From Pandoraea norimbergensis (GTDB lineage Bacteria; Pseudomonadota; Gammaproteobacteria; Burkholderiales; Burkholderiaceae), in assembly GCF_001465545.3 (NCBI RefSeq), contig NZ_CP013480.3, positions 4,340,001-4,404,000 on the forward strand: a stretch of 64,000 nt of DNA, given 5' to 3'. Position numbers and translations under genes: made by a program. This document shows positions 52,257 to 61,287 of this stretch, piece by piece (positions within the stretch are counted from its first letter, which is position 1; every line of letters starts with the position of its first letter). Below the pieces are notes generated by a model that was given only the letters and a program-made list of their open reading frames with translations, did no database searches and was not told where the DNA came from.

Positions 52257-54850
52257 GTGACTCTCCTTTGCGACTGGCGTCGCCCCCTGCCGTCTCTCTC
52301 CCGCCAATGAAGACGCGACCCTCGCGTGATGGTCTGGCCCTCGGCACCGCACTTGCCGTCGCGCTGCTGGCGATGGCCGGTGCGGCGTGTGTGGTGAACG
52401 GCTATTTCGTGGTGGTGATCGCCGGAGTGGCGTTGCTGGCCATCTGCGGCGTGGGTCTGAATCTTCTGCTGGGCCTTACGGGACAGGTGTCGTTCGGCCA
52501 TGTCGGTTTCTATGCCATCGGGGCGTACGCCGTGGCGATTCTGACGACGCAGGCGGGCTGGCCGTTCTGGCCAGCGTGGTTGGCGGGTGGCGTGATTGCG
52601 GCGCTTACCGGTGCATTGCTCGCGTTGCCCGCGCTTCGTGTGCGCGGGCCGGGGCTGGCGATGGTGACGATTGCGTTCGGCTTCATCGTCGAGCATGGCG
52701 CAGTCGAGTGGCGCGGATTGACGGGCGGCCAGAACGGCCTGATGGGTGTGCTGCCGCCGGGTGTCTTCGGCATCGCAGGCAGCGAGCGTGTGGTCGCGGT
52801 AGCGGCGCTGGCGGTGCTCGCCGTCTCGTTGCTGGTTTACGCACGTATCTCTCGCGGCGCGTGGGGCGCGGCCATGCGTGCCGTGCGCGATAGCGAAACG
52901 GCGGCAGCATCGATCGGCGTCAATCCCATTGTCGTGAAGGCGGTAGCGTTCGCGTTCTCCGCTGCGCTGGCCGGACTTGCGGGCGGGTTGTTCGCACCGC
53001 TGCAAGGCATGGTCACGCCGGGCATGTTCTCGTTCCTTCAGTCGATTCTGTTCGTTCTCGTCGTGATGATCGGCGGCGCGGGCACGATTGCCGGGCCGCT
53101 CGTCGGCGCCGTGATCGTCGGGCTGTTGCCGGAGTTTCTGGCCAGCCTCGAAAATCTGCGCTTGCTGTGTTTCGGCGTGTTGCTGCTCGTGGTGTTGTGG
53201 GGCGCGCCCAATGGTGTGATCGGGGTGCTGGGAAATTGGTGGACGTCGCGCAGACGTGTTGCATCTAGTGATGCCAGCCTCGGGACGGCATCCACGTTGA
53301 CCTTGCCGATGCTCGCGCCATCGCAGCGCAAGGGGCTCGCGGCGCAAGGGTTGACGATGACCTTCGGTGGCGTGAAAGCCGTGGCCGATCTCTCGTTCGA
53401 ATTGCCTGCGGCGGGCGTAACCAGCCTGATAGGCCCGAACGGTGCAGGCAAGTCGACCGTGCTCAATATGCTGTCCGGTTTCTACCGGCCGCAGTCAGGC
53501 ACGCGCTCGCTCGGCGGGGACCGACTCGCGACACGCGGTGCTTGTGACAGCGCTCGGCACGGCGTGGCGCGCACGTATCAGACGTCGCAACTGTTCGCGG
53601 GCATGAGCGTGCTCGATAACGTGACCCTGGGGTTGAGTGCGGGGCGTCTGGGGGGTTTGCTCGGCGTCGCCCGCATGCGAGGCAAGACGCAACGCGATGA
53701 GGCGATGGCATTGCTGCGCGCCTGCGGCTATCACGGCGACGTCAATCTGATGGCGGCTGATCTTGCCCACGTCGACCGTCGTCTTGTGGAAATCGCACGG
53801 GCGCTGGCGACGCGTCCGACGGTGCTGCTGCTGGATGAACCGGCCGCCGGTCTGTCGACACAGGACAAAGCGCAACTGGGCAAACTGCTGCGTCAGATTG
53901 CCGATAGCGGCGTGGCGGTGGGACTCGTCGAGCACGACATGTCGCTGGTGATGGGCGTATCCGATGGCATCGTCGTGATCGACGCGGGGCGTTTTCTCGC
54001 GCAAGGCACGCCCACGGCGATTCGTCACGACGAGCGTGTTCGTCAGGCATACCTTGGGGCTGCGTCTGCGGATGCTGCCAAGCCGGTCGGGCGCGCCGCT
54101 GCGACCACGCCGGAAGTGCTCGGTGTCGGCAAGCTGACGGCAGGCTATGGTGCCGCGCCAGTGCTGCACGACGTATCGATTCAAGTGCGAGACGGCGAAC
54201 TCGTCGCGCTACTCGGCGCCAATGGTGCCGGTAAGTCGACCCTCATGCGCGCGCTGGCAGGGCTGCATCGTCCGGTCAGTGGCGGCATCACGTTCAATGG
54301 TCACGACCTGTCACGGCTCGATGCCGCGAAGATCGCCGCGATGGGTGTGGTGCTCGTGCCCGAAGGGCGTCAGGTGTTCCCGGAATTGTCGGTGCTCGAT
54401 AACCTTCGGCTCGGGGCGTTCCCCTGCGGCCGTCTGCCGCGCGCGACGCTCGACGCCCGTATTGCGCAGATGTTTGCACGGTATCCACGTCTGCATGAGC
54501 GGCAACATCAGCGCGCCGGTCTGCTCTCCGGTGGCGAGCAACAGATGCTGGCGATTGCACGCGCGCTGATGTCGTCCCCGCGTGTGCTGTTGCTTGACGA
54601 GCCGTCGCTCGGCCTCGCCCCGAAGGTCATCGCTGAATTGTTCGCGTCGCTTGATGCGTTGCGCCGTGAGTCGCTGTCGATGCTGCTGGTCGATCAGATG
54701 GCTGTCATGGCGTTGTCGATTGCCGACCGTGGCTACGTGCTTGAAGAGGGGCGCGTGACTGTCAGTGGATCGGCGAGCGAGTTGGCCGCCGACACGCGTC
54801 TCGCCGCAGCGTATCTCGGTGGCGAGCACGAGGCGGGGGCAGCCGCATGA
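52253..54850 (+). CDS. Three-part fusion LivM-LivG-LivF: permease plus two ATP-binding domains
   Basis: An 865-residue single polypeptide for what are usually three subunits. Residues about 20-335 form the LivM-type permease (NLLLGLTGQVSFGHVGFYAI). Residues about 360-615 form a LivG-type ATPase with Walker A GPNGAGKST at 394 and Walker B VLLLDEP at 524. Residues about 625-860 form a LivF-type ATPase with Walker A GANGAGKST at 655 and signature LSGGEQQ at 758. The first ATPase lacks a recognisable LSGG signature; L504-A-H-V-D-R-R occupies that place. The frame is uninterrupted, so this is a real fusion rather than a sequencing artefact joining genes. ATGA overlaps tie it to LivH and to the next gene. 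Confidence 0.93.
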   Translation: MSDSPLRLASPPAVSLPPMKTRPSRDGLALGTALAVALLAMAGAACVVNGYFVVVIAGVALLAICGVGLNLLLGLTGQVSFGHVGFYAIGAYAVAILTTQAGWPFWPAWLAGGVIAALTGALLALPALRVRGPGLAMVTIAFGFIVEHGAVEWRGLTGGQNGLMGVLPPGVFGIAGSERVVAVAALAVLAVSLLVYARISRGAWGAAMRAVRDSETAAASIGVNPIVVKAVAFAFSAALAGLAGGLFAPLQGMVTPGMFSFLQSILFVLVVMIGGAGTIAGPLVGAVIVGLLPEFLASLENLRLLCFGVLLLVVLWGAPNGVIGVLGNWWTSRRRVASSDASLGTASTLTLPMLAPSQRKGLAAQGLTMTFGGVKAVADLSFELPAAGVTSLIGPNGAGKSTVLNMLSGFYRPQSGTRSLGGDRLATRGACDSARHGVARTYQTSQLFAGMSVLDNVTLGLSAGRLGGLLGVARMRGKTQRDEAMALLRACGYHGDVNLMAADLAHVDRRLVEIARALATRPTVLLLDEPAAGLSTQDKAQLGKLLRQIADSGVAVGLVEHDMSLVMGVSDGIVVIDAGRFLAQGTPTAIRHDERVRQAYLGAASADAAKPVGRAAATTPEVLGVGKLTAGYGAAPVLHDVSIQVRDGELVALLGANGAGKSTLMRALAGLHRPVSGGITFNGHDLSRLDAAKIAAMGVVLVPEGRQVFPELSVLDNLRLGAFPCGRLPRATLDARIAQMFARYPRLHERQHQRAGLLSGGEQQMLAIARALMSSPRVLLLDEPSLGLAPKVIAELFASLDALRRESLSMLLVDQMAVMALSIADRGYVLEEGRVTVSGSASELAADTRLAAAYLGGEHEAGAAA

Positions 54851-56487
54851 CCGCGCGCGACGTGGTGAATATCGCTTCATCGGCCCCCGCCAGCGGGCGG
54901 GCCGGGTTGGTCACGAGTCCGCATGCGTTGGCGAGCATGGCAGGCCGTGACGTGTTGCAACAAGGCGGCAACGCCATCGAAGCGACCATCGCGATTGCCG
55001 CGATGTTGTGCGTGACGATGCCGCACTTCACCGGTCTCGGCGGTGACGGCTTTTGGCTGGTGGCCGACGGTACGTCAGGCAGCAAGGCACCGCTCGCCAT
55101 CTCCGGCATCGGACAAGCGGCACGCCATCTGCCGTCTGGATTGCTGAATGGCGATGCGATCGCGGTGCGCGGTCCGGCGTCCACATTGACCACGGCGGCG
55201 ACGGTCGCGGCGTGGGAGGCGGCGTATCGCGTCAGTCGCGAGCAATGGGGCGGCACGTTGTCGTGGGCGTCGCTGCTCGCACCGGCCATCGCGGCGGCGG
55301 AAGATGGCTTCGCCACGAGTCGTTCGCAGGACTTTTGGTATTCGTATCGCGCTGACGAGATGGCGAACACGGCGACATGGCACGGCTTTGCGCAAACGTT
55401 TCTGCCGGGCGGACGCGCGCCCGCCGCAGGCGAATCGTTTCGGCAACCGGTACTGGCGGCGACGCTGCATCAGCTTGCCGATGGCGGGCCACGTGAGTTC
55501 TATGAAGGCGAGTTGGCCGCCCGTCTGGCGGACGGCTTGCAGGCGGCGGGTTCGCCGCTCACGCGCGATGATCTTGCCGCCACGCGCGTGCACGTGTCGG
55601 ACGCATTGACGATGCCGTATGGCGACGGTGTGCTGGCAACATTGCCGCCGCCGACGCAAGGGGTAACGACGCTACAAATTATGGGGATTCTCGCGCGCGT
55701 CGGACTGAAGGACTGTGCTCACGGCAGCGCGACGTATTACCACCGGCTTGTGGAGGCAGTGAAGCAGGCGTTTATCGATCGCGACGGGTTCATCGCGGAC
55801 CCGGAGTTCGTGGATATTCCCGTCGAGACGATGTTGTCGGACGGGCATCTTCGCGCCGCAGCGTCACGCATTGACGATCGGTTGGCACTCGACTGGCCTC
55901 ATCGTTTTCGTGAAGGCGACACGGTGTACTTCGCGGCAACGGACGCAGCCGGGCGCGCCGTGAGCGTGTTGCAGACGATCTACTTCGATTGGGGGAGTGG
56001 TGTGATGGCGGGCGACACAGGGGTGCTATGGCACAACCGGGGCGCGGCGTTTCGCCCGGCGGGCAGTGCACATCCGAATGCGCTCATGCCCGGCAAGCGG
56101 CCGTTTCATACGCTTAATCCCGGCATGTATCTGAAAGGTGGGAAAGTGCGATTGCTGTATGGGACACAGGGGGCGGATGGACAGCCTCAGACATTGAGTG
56201 CGTTGCTCACCCGATTGATCGATTACGGGATGTCGCCACACGAAGCGCTATCCCATCCGCGTTTTCTGCTAGGCCGGACGTTCTCCGACAGCCGGGACAA
56301 CCTCAAGCTTGAGAGCGACGCAGGGGAAGCGGTGTTCGCTGCACTCGCAGCACGCGGGCATGCGGTTGCGTCATTGCCGAAGCATAGTCCGCTGGCAGGT
56401 CAGGCCGGGGTGATCGCTATTGCGGAAGACGGTCTCGCGAGTGGTGCGCATGACCCACGCAGCGATGGGGCGGCGTTGGCGGTGTAG
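54847..56487 (+). CDS. Gamma-glutamyltransferase family Ntn-hydrolase
   Basis: A 546-residue enzyme of the GGT/YwrD family, which self-cleaves before a threonine and then hydrolyses or transfers gamma-glutamyl or related amides. LLQQGGNAIEATIAIAAML-like text near residue 35 (here VLQQGGNAIEATIA) and MPHFTGLGGDGFW are typical. The predicted nucleophile is T359 in EGDTVYFAATDAAGRAVS, and the later GVMAGDTGVLWHNRG segment fits the family. There is no evident signal peptide, so it may act in the cytosol on the imported substrate. Its ATG overlaps the fused transporter gene by four bases. Confidence 0.9.
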   Translation: MTARDVVNIASSAPASGRAGLVTSPHALASMAGRDVLQQGGNAIEATIAIAAMLCVTMPHFTGLGGDGFWLVADGTSGSKAPLAISGIGQAARHLPSGLLNGDAIAVRGPASTLTTAATVAAWEAAYRVSREQWGGTLSWASLLAPAIAAAEDGFATSRSQDFWYSYRADEMANTATWHGFAQTFLPGGRAPAAGESFRQPVLAATLHQLADGGPREFYEGELAARLADGLQAAGSPLTRDDLAATRVHVSDALTMPYGDGVLATLPPPTQGVTTLQIMGILARVGLKDCAHGSATYYHRLVEAVKQAFIDRDGFIADPEFVDIPVETMLSDGHLRAAASRIDDRLALDWPHRFREGDTVYFAATDAAGRAVSVLQTIYFDWGSGVMAGDTGVLWHNRGAAFRPAGSAHPNALMPGKRPFHTLNPGMYLKGGKVRLLYGTQGADGQPQTLSALLTRLIDYGMSPHEALSHPRFLLGRTFSDSRDNLKLESDAGEAVFAALAARGHAVASLPKHSPLAGQAGVIAIAEDGLASGAHDPRSDGAALAV

Positions 56488-56514
56488 CCCTGTACGGGCC
56501 AGACCCGCCGACAC

Positions 56515-57234
56515 CTAGCCTTCGACATCGGATCGCGCGCGAACGTCGAGCATGTAGCCCTCCCCGCGAATCGTCCGCAGTAACCGTGGCTCCTTGATGT
56601 CCTCTCGTAATTTATGCCGCAGCCTGGATATCTGTACGTCAATGCTGCGATCAAACGCATCGATGGATTTCCCTCGGGCGGTATCCATCAAGTACTCACG
56701 GCTTAGCACGCGTCCCGGCGCGGAAAGAAAGGCATTCAACAGTCGAAATTCCGCGTTTGAAAGCGGGATGACAGTGTTATCGGGCGCAATCAGATGGCGA
56801 CCGATCAGACTCAGGCGCCATCCCGCGAACTTCCGCTCGTCCTTGGGTTCGGGTATCGCCCGCGCCTGCGCACGTGTGCGGCGAAGAATCGTCTGAATTC
56901 TCGCCACCAGCTCTCGCGGTTCAAACGGCTTCACGACGTAATCGTCCGCACCGAGTTCCAGACCGACAATTCGGTCGGTCATCTCGCCACGCGCAGTGAG
57001 CATCACAATGGGAATCTCCGACGAGGTGCGCAATTCCCGGCATAACGTCAGGCCGTCGCTGTCGGGAAGCATCAGGTCGAGCACGACGATGTCGATATCG
57101 TTGTGCTCGAGCACGTCGTGCATCTCCTCCCCACTGGCCGCCTGCATACAGGTCATGCCAAAACCGGCAAGACAATCACAGAGCAGAGTCCTTATCTGCG
57201 CATCGTCGTCGACTACAAGTACGTGCGTTGCCAT
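56515..57234 (-). CDS. OmpR/PhoB-type response regulator, no kinase encoded nearby
   Basis: A 239-residue two-domain regulator. The receiver domain has the acidic pocket D9-D10, phosphoacceptor D53 in VVLDLMLPDSDG, and the conserved lysine in YVVKPFEPREL. The winged-helix DNA-binding domain spans about 135-230, with LSREYLMDTARGKSIDAFDR and RLRHKLREDIKEPRLLRTIR. No histidine kinase gene is adjacent on either side. It is divergent from tonB, with a long inverted repeat in the 233-base gap, so control of the TonB locus is plausible. Confidence 0.92.
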   Translation of the reverse strand: MATHVLVVDDDAQIRTLLCDCLAGFGMTCMQAASGEEMHDVLEHNDIDIVVLDLMLPDSDGLTLCRELRTSSEIPIVMLTARGEMTDRIVGLELGADDYVVKPFEPRELVARIQTILRRTRAQARAIPEPKDERKFAGWRLSLIGRHLIAPDNTVIPLSNAEFRLLNAFLSAPGRVLSREYLMDTARGKSIDAFDRSIDVQISRLRHKLREDIKEPRLLRTIRGEGYMLDVRARSDVEG

Positions 57235-57359
57235 GGTTTTTTCCTCTTCTCATCCACCGCCGCGTCGATTCAGTGTCCCCAAGTTCCGGATTATCGGCGA
57301 CAAACGTGCCGGCAATCTTGCGGCTTTGTTGCAGTCCTGAAACATTCGGCGCCCGCGCA

Positions 57360-57396
57360 TCGACTCGGCTATGTATCAAACCCGATACAAAGTCGA
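57360..57396. promoter_or_regulatory. Nested inverted repeat between the response regulator and tonB
   Basis: TCGACT (57360-57365) pairs with AGTCGA (57391-57396). Inside that, TGTATC (57372-57377) pairs with GATACA (57384-57389) around AAACCC. The element lies about 70 bases upstream of the tonB ATG. It could be an operator or an RNA hairpin in the tonB leader. No Fur-type site is visible in this gap. Confidence 0.45.
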
Positions 57397-57467
57397 GATG
57401 AAACAGAAATACCCGCGCCGTAACGTGACTCCACACAAGACCTATGCAGGTAGGAGACACGTAGTCC

Positions 57468-58103
57468 ATGAATTACGCTCAGCCCAAACCACCCGCTCGG
57501 CGGCTGCTCGGCATCGGCGTGGCACTGCTGCTGCACGCCCTGATTCTGTATGCCTTGCTTAGCGGGCTCGCAACGCGTGTTGCGACGATCATTCAGGCGC
57601 CCATCGAGACGCGAATCATCGAAGAAATCAAACCGCCGCCCCCGCCTCCGCCGCCTCCGGTAAAGAAGATCGTCCCGGCGCCGCGCCCCATCGTTCAGCC
57701 CAAGGCTTACGTACCGCCGCCCGAAGTACAGGTGCCAGCCATCCCGCAACCCAATGCCATGGCCGTGCAGACCGACAAGCCCGTCGCCACGACGCCGGTC
57801 GCCCCTCCGGCGCCTGTCGAGAGCAGGCCGGTGGCGGGCAACGTCGGCGTCGTTTGCCCGAACTCCGCGCAAGTCCGTTCCGCCATCCGATACCCGCGTG
57901 AAGCGCTCCGCGACAACATCACCGGCAGCGTACTCGTCGAGTTCGTTGTTGGCACCGACGGGCAAGTCAAACAACTTCGTGTCGCCCGATCGGCAGCCCC
58001 CGTGCTGGACCGAGCCGCGGAGAGCGCGGTGCGGCAATTTCAGTGCGTCGCGCAAGGCCAGGAAGTCCGCGTCCAGGTGCCGTTCGATTTTCAACTCAAT
58101 TGA
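57468..58103 (+). CDS. tonB: TonB energy-transducing protein
   Basis: A 211-residue periplasm-spanning protein. A single N-terminal membrane anchor (about 14-36, LLGIGVALLLHALILYALL) carries the expected histidine. A proline-rich spacer (about 55-100) contains a run of eight prolines. The C-terminal TonB domain (about 125-211) has RYPREALRDNITGSVLVEFV. It couples the proton motive force to an outer-membrane receptor, which is not encoded in the visible part. GGAG precedes the ATG, and exbB follows 47 bases later. Confidence 0.93.
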   Translation: MNYAQPKPPARRLLGIGVALLLHALILYALLSGLATRVATIIQAPIETRIIEEIKPPPPPPPPPVKKIVPAPRPIVQPKAYVPPPEVQVPAIPQPNAMAVQTDKPVATTPVAPPAPVESRPVAGNVGVVCPNSAQVRSAIRYPREALRDNITGSVLVEFVVGTDGQVKQLRVARSAAPVLDRAAESAVRQFQCVAQGQEVRVQVPFDFQLN

Positions 58104-58150
58104 GGCGGTCTTCAACCGCCCCCCTCTGAACTCACGTCAAGGAGACGACC

Positions 58151-58972
58151 ATGCTTCAGTTCCAGTATCGTGCCATGCCCTGTAAGCGCCGCCTTATGGC
58201 GCTTATGGCAGTCGTATCGACGATCACGGCGTTCGCCTCGTTGAGCGCACACGCAGCATCGACCGTAACCAACCCCTACGGGCTGCAAGCGCTATGGGAA
58301 GGCGGCGATATGATCGCTCGCGGAACCCTGCTCATCCTCGTGATCATGTCCATGGGGAGCTGGTACATCATCGTCGCCAAACTGCTCGAACAGGCCAAGG
58401 TCCTGCGTCGTGCCCGTGCCGCGGAAAAGACGTTCTGGAATGCCGCGTCGCTTTCCGAAGGCGTCCGGTCGCTCGATGCGGGAAGCCCGTTTCGATACAT
58501 TGCGGAAACCGCGCTGTCTGCCCGTGATCATCACAGCGGCGCACTGCTCGATCAGGTCGATTTGAATACTTGGGTCGCGAGCGCCATCGAGCGTGCGATG
58601 ACCGGCGTATCGAATCGCCTTCAGGATGGGCTGTCGTTCTTGGGCACGGTCGGTTCGACAGCGCCTTTCGTTGGCCTTTTCGGCACCGTCTGGGGCATCT
58701 ATCACGCGCTCACCGCAATCGGCATTGCGGGCCAAGCCTCCATCGACAAGGTCGCGGGCCCCGTGGGAGAAGCGTTGATCATGACGGCAATCGGTCTGGC
58801 GGTCGCCGTTCCCGCCGTGCTCGGATACAACTGGCTTGTCCGTCGCAACAAAGCGGTCATGGAGCGTGTGCGCGATTTCGGCAGCGAAATACACAACGTG
58901 CTGCTCACCGGTAAAACGACGGCGTCCGCCATCGTGGCGACCCGGTCGTCTCAAGTCGCGCGCGTGGGGTGA
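58151..58972 (+). CDS. exbB: ExbB proton-channel subunit
   Basis: A 273-residue inner-membrane protein with an N-terminal signal-like hydrophobic stretch (about 15-36) and three further membrane segments. LLILVIMSMGSWYIIVAKLLE, LGTVGSTAPFVGLFGTVWGI and VGEALIMTAIGLAVAVPAVL are the conserved MotA/TolQ/ExbB segments. It forms the proton channel with ExbD that powers TonB. Its stop is four bases before the first exbD. Confidence 0.93.
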   Translation: MLQFQYRAMPCKRRLMALMAVVSTITAFASLSAHAASTVTNPYGLQALWEGGDMIARGTLLILVIMSMGSWYIIVAKLLEQAKVLRRARAAEKTFWNAASLSEGVRSLDAGSPFRYIAETALSARDHHSGALLDQVDLNTWVASAIERAMTGVSNRLQDGLSFLGTVGSTAPFVGLFGTVWGIYHALTAIGIAGQASIDKVAGPVGEALIMTAIGLAVAVPAVLGYNWLVRRNKAVMERVRDFGSEIHNVLLTGKTTASAIVATRSSQVARVG

Positions 58973-58976
58973 TGCC

Positions 58977-59411
58977 ATGGCGATATCCCTGTCTGGCGGG
59001 AGCCGTGGCGCAGAGCACGACGAGGTCATGGCGACCATCAACACGACGCCGCTGGTCGACGTCATGCTGGTGTTGCTCATCATCTTCCTGATCACGATTC
59101 CCGTGGTCTCGCACACCGTCCCCGTCACGCTTCCGAAGGAAGCCGTTCAACCCTTGCAGACCACACCGCAGAACGTTGTTCTTGCCGTGACAAGCGACGG
59201 CGAGGTGTATTGGGACGAGCGACGTATTCCCGACGCCGCAACGTTGCTGGACAAACTCAAGACGGTCGCTGTATTGACGCCCCAACCCGAAGTGCATATT
59301 CGCGGCGATCTCGACGCTCGCTACGCCGCGATCGGACGGGTTGTCCTGGCATGCCAGCGTGCGGGTATCGCCAAAGTCGACTTCATCACCGAAGCGCCGC
59401 CGCGCCAATAG
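58977..59411 (+). CDS. exbD1: ExbD biopolymer transport protein, first copy
   Basis: A 144-residue protein starting MAISLSGGSRGAEHDEVMA. The single membrane helix is preceded by INTTPLVDVMLVLLIIFLI, which holds the essential aspartate of the ExbD/TolR proton path. The periplasmic domain runs from about 50 to the end, with VHIRGDLDARYAAIGRVVLA. The longer frame from 58836 shadows exbB and is rejected. Confidence 0.92.
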   Translation: MAISLSGGSRGAEHDEVMATINTTPLVDVMLVLLIIFLITIPVVSHTVPVTLPKEAVQPLQTTPQNVVLAVTSDGEVYWDERRIPDAATLLDKLKTVAVLTPQPEVHIRGDLDARYAAIGRVVLACQRAGIAKVDFITEAPPRQ

Positions 59412-59442
59412 CGCGCGAGACGCCCTACATCAGGAGACTTCC

Positions 59443-59871
59443 ATGGCAATGACCATGCCATCGGGCGCTGACGAAAACGGCGACATCATGGTGGAGATCA
59501 ACACGACGCCGCTCATTGACGTCATGTTGGTGCTTCTGATTATGCTGATTCTCACCATCCCGATTCAGACGCATGCCGTGAAACTCGACATGCCCACCCC
59601 TTCCAATGCCTCACCGCCGACGCTTCCGCTCGTCGTACAAGTCGACGTCGATGCGAGCGGAGTCGTGGCATGGAACGGCTTGCCGCTTAGCGACCGCGCG
59701 CAATTGGAGACCCACCTTGCCGAGGCCGCATCGTCCACACCACCAACTGAGCTTCACCTTCGCGCCGACGCGACGGCACCCTATCGGTCGGTCGCCATGG
59801 TCATGGCGTCGGCGCAGCGGCTAGGGGTGACGCGCATCGGGCTGGTTGGCAACGAGCGCTTCGCGCAATGA
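59443..59871 (+). CDS. exbD2: ExbD biopolymer transport protein, second copy
   Basis: A 142-residue ExbD paralog with INTTPLIDVMLVLLIMLILT, again retaining the key aspartate. Its periplasmic half (ELHLRADATAPYRSVAMVM) differs clearly from the first copy. CAGGAGA precedes the start, 31 bases after exbD1. The tonB-exbB-exbD1-exbD2 order is known from Xanthomonas, where the second ExbD is dispensable for iron uptake but needed for other functions. Confidence 0.92.
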   Translation: MAMTMPSGADENGDIMVEINTTPLIDVMLVLLIMLILTIPIQTHAVKLDMPTPSNASPPTLPLVVQVDVDASGVVAWNGLPLSDRAQLETHLAEAASSTPPTELHLRADATAPYRSVAMVMASAQRLGVTRIGLVGNERFAQ

Positions 59872-59889
59872 CATCACGTCGGAGCGCCG

Positions 59890-61281
59890 ATGTCCTCACG
59901 CGCTGACGCACTCAATACTGGACTTCAAATGTTCGATTCGAATACCGAAAGGCCGCGGTATGCACCAACGTCAAGCCGCGAGCGATATGCGGGGATCGGA
60001 GCGTGGCTCGGACTTCTCGCCCTCGTCCTCGTGACGTTTTTCGCCAACGTCGATCGCCAGATGTTGGTGCTATTGGCCGAACTCATTCGCACCGAGTTCG
60101 GCCTCGCCGATATTCAGGTGGGGCTTTTGCAAGGCGCCGGCATTGCGCTATTTGCAGGCGCGGCAGCCATTCCGATCGGATGGCTCGCAGACCGCGTGGA
60201 TCGTCGTGCCGTGCTGGTACTCTGCATCCTGCTCTGGAGCGCCGCGACCGCCGCCTGCGGTTTCGCGACCGGATTCTGGACGCTCTTCATCGCATCGATC
60301 GGCCTGGGCATCGGCGAAGCAGGCCTCATGCCTATCATCTACGGCTTGCTCCCCGACCTGTTTCCGGCGCGCCAGCGCATCCTCGCCAACTCGGTCTTCG
60401 CACTGGTCAATCTTCTCAGCGCGGGCGCGGGCATGGCACTGGGCGGGTTACTCATCCAGGGGATCGACACCATGCATGGCGTATTGCCCTTCGGTCTGGG
60501 AAACGCGTCCACGTGGCGGATTGCATTCTTTGCCGTCGCGATCCCCGCGCCTCTGCTGGTATTGATTGTCGCGATGATCCGGCCCCGCTATGCCCATTCG
60601 GACACTCAGCGCTCGACCGGCAACGTGCCGGTGCCTGGGCTCGCCGCGGGTGAATACTTTCGCCGGGAGATGCCGATGATGATTCGCTTTTTCGGTGCCA
60701 TCGCGCTGATCAACATGGCCTTTGCCGGTATCACCACCTGGATGCCGGTCGTCGCCGTCCGCTTCTTTGGTGCAACGCCTGCAACGGCCGGTGCCGGACT
60801 CGGCAGCGCCGCAATGACGGGGAGCGTCATCGGATGCGCGCTCGGTTGGCTGCTCGCTCGCCGCCTGAGTTCGCGACTCGGCGTGCTCGCCCCGCTACGC
60901 GTATGTGAGTGGGGGGCCCTGGGGGCATGCGTCGTCAGCCTCGGGTATCTGATCGCACCATCCGTGTCCTATGTCTACGTCCTGTTCGGCGCTCAATTCA
61001 TGTGCGTCGTGGCGGGCATGATCATGTTTCCGGGACTGATGCAGAGCATTTGCCCGCCTTATCTAAGGTCGAGAGTGGCGGCCATCGGTGTGCTGACGAC
61101 GGTGCTAATGCAGTCCGGCAGTCCTGTGGCCATTGGCCTGATGTCGGATCACTTGCATCGCACCGAGTCCGGTCTCATATGGGCCATCGTTGCCGTGGCG
61201 TTGCCCGGATTCATCGTGGCCTGCCTCTTAATGCGCGGTGCGGCCAATGCCGTACGTCTTGCCATCGAACGCTACGCCTAA
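59890..61281 (+). CDS. MFS transporter (Spinster-like)
   Basis: A 463-residue permease with 12 predicted membrane segments. The N-terminal cytosolic stretch of about 35 residues is followed by VTFFANVDRQMLVLLAELIR and the family motif IGWLADRVDRRAV. GLGIGEAGLMPIIYGLLPDLF is typical of Spinster-like carriers. GGAG lies five bases before the ATG. It sits between the TonB machinery and two amino-acid/peptide enzymes, so it is the likely inner-membrane step for the compound TonB brings into the periplasm. Confidence 0.88.
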   Translation: MSSRADALNTGLQMFDSNTERPRYAPTSSRERYAGIGAWLGLLALVLVTFFANVDRQMLVLLAELIRTEFGLADIQVGLLQGAGIALFAGAAAIPIGWLADRVDRRAVLVLCILLWSAATAACGFATGFWTLFIASIGLGIGEAGLMPIIYGLLPDLFPARQRILANSVFALVNLLSAGAGMALGGLLIQGIDTMHGVLPFGLGNASTWRIAFFAVAIPAPLLVLIVAMIRPRYAHSDTQRSTGNVPVPGLAAGEYFRREMPMMIRFFGAIALINMAFAGITTWMPVVAVRFFGATPATAGAGLGSAAMTGSVIGCALGWLLARRLSSRLGVLAPLRVCEWGALGACVVSLGYLIAPSVSYVYVLFGAQFMCVVAGMIMFPGLMQSICPPYLRSRVAAIGVLTTVLMQSGSPVAIGLMSDHLHRTESGLIWAIVAVALPGFIVACLLMRGAANAVRLAIERYA

Positions 61282-61287
61282 GCGCCA

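Noticed and set aside
57235..57467. Fur box upstream of tonB
   Set aside because: I looked for a GATAATGATAATCATTATC-like pattern and saw none on either strand; only the nested inverted repeat is present.
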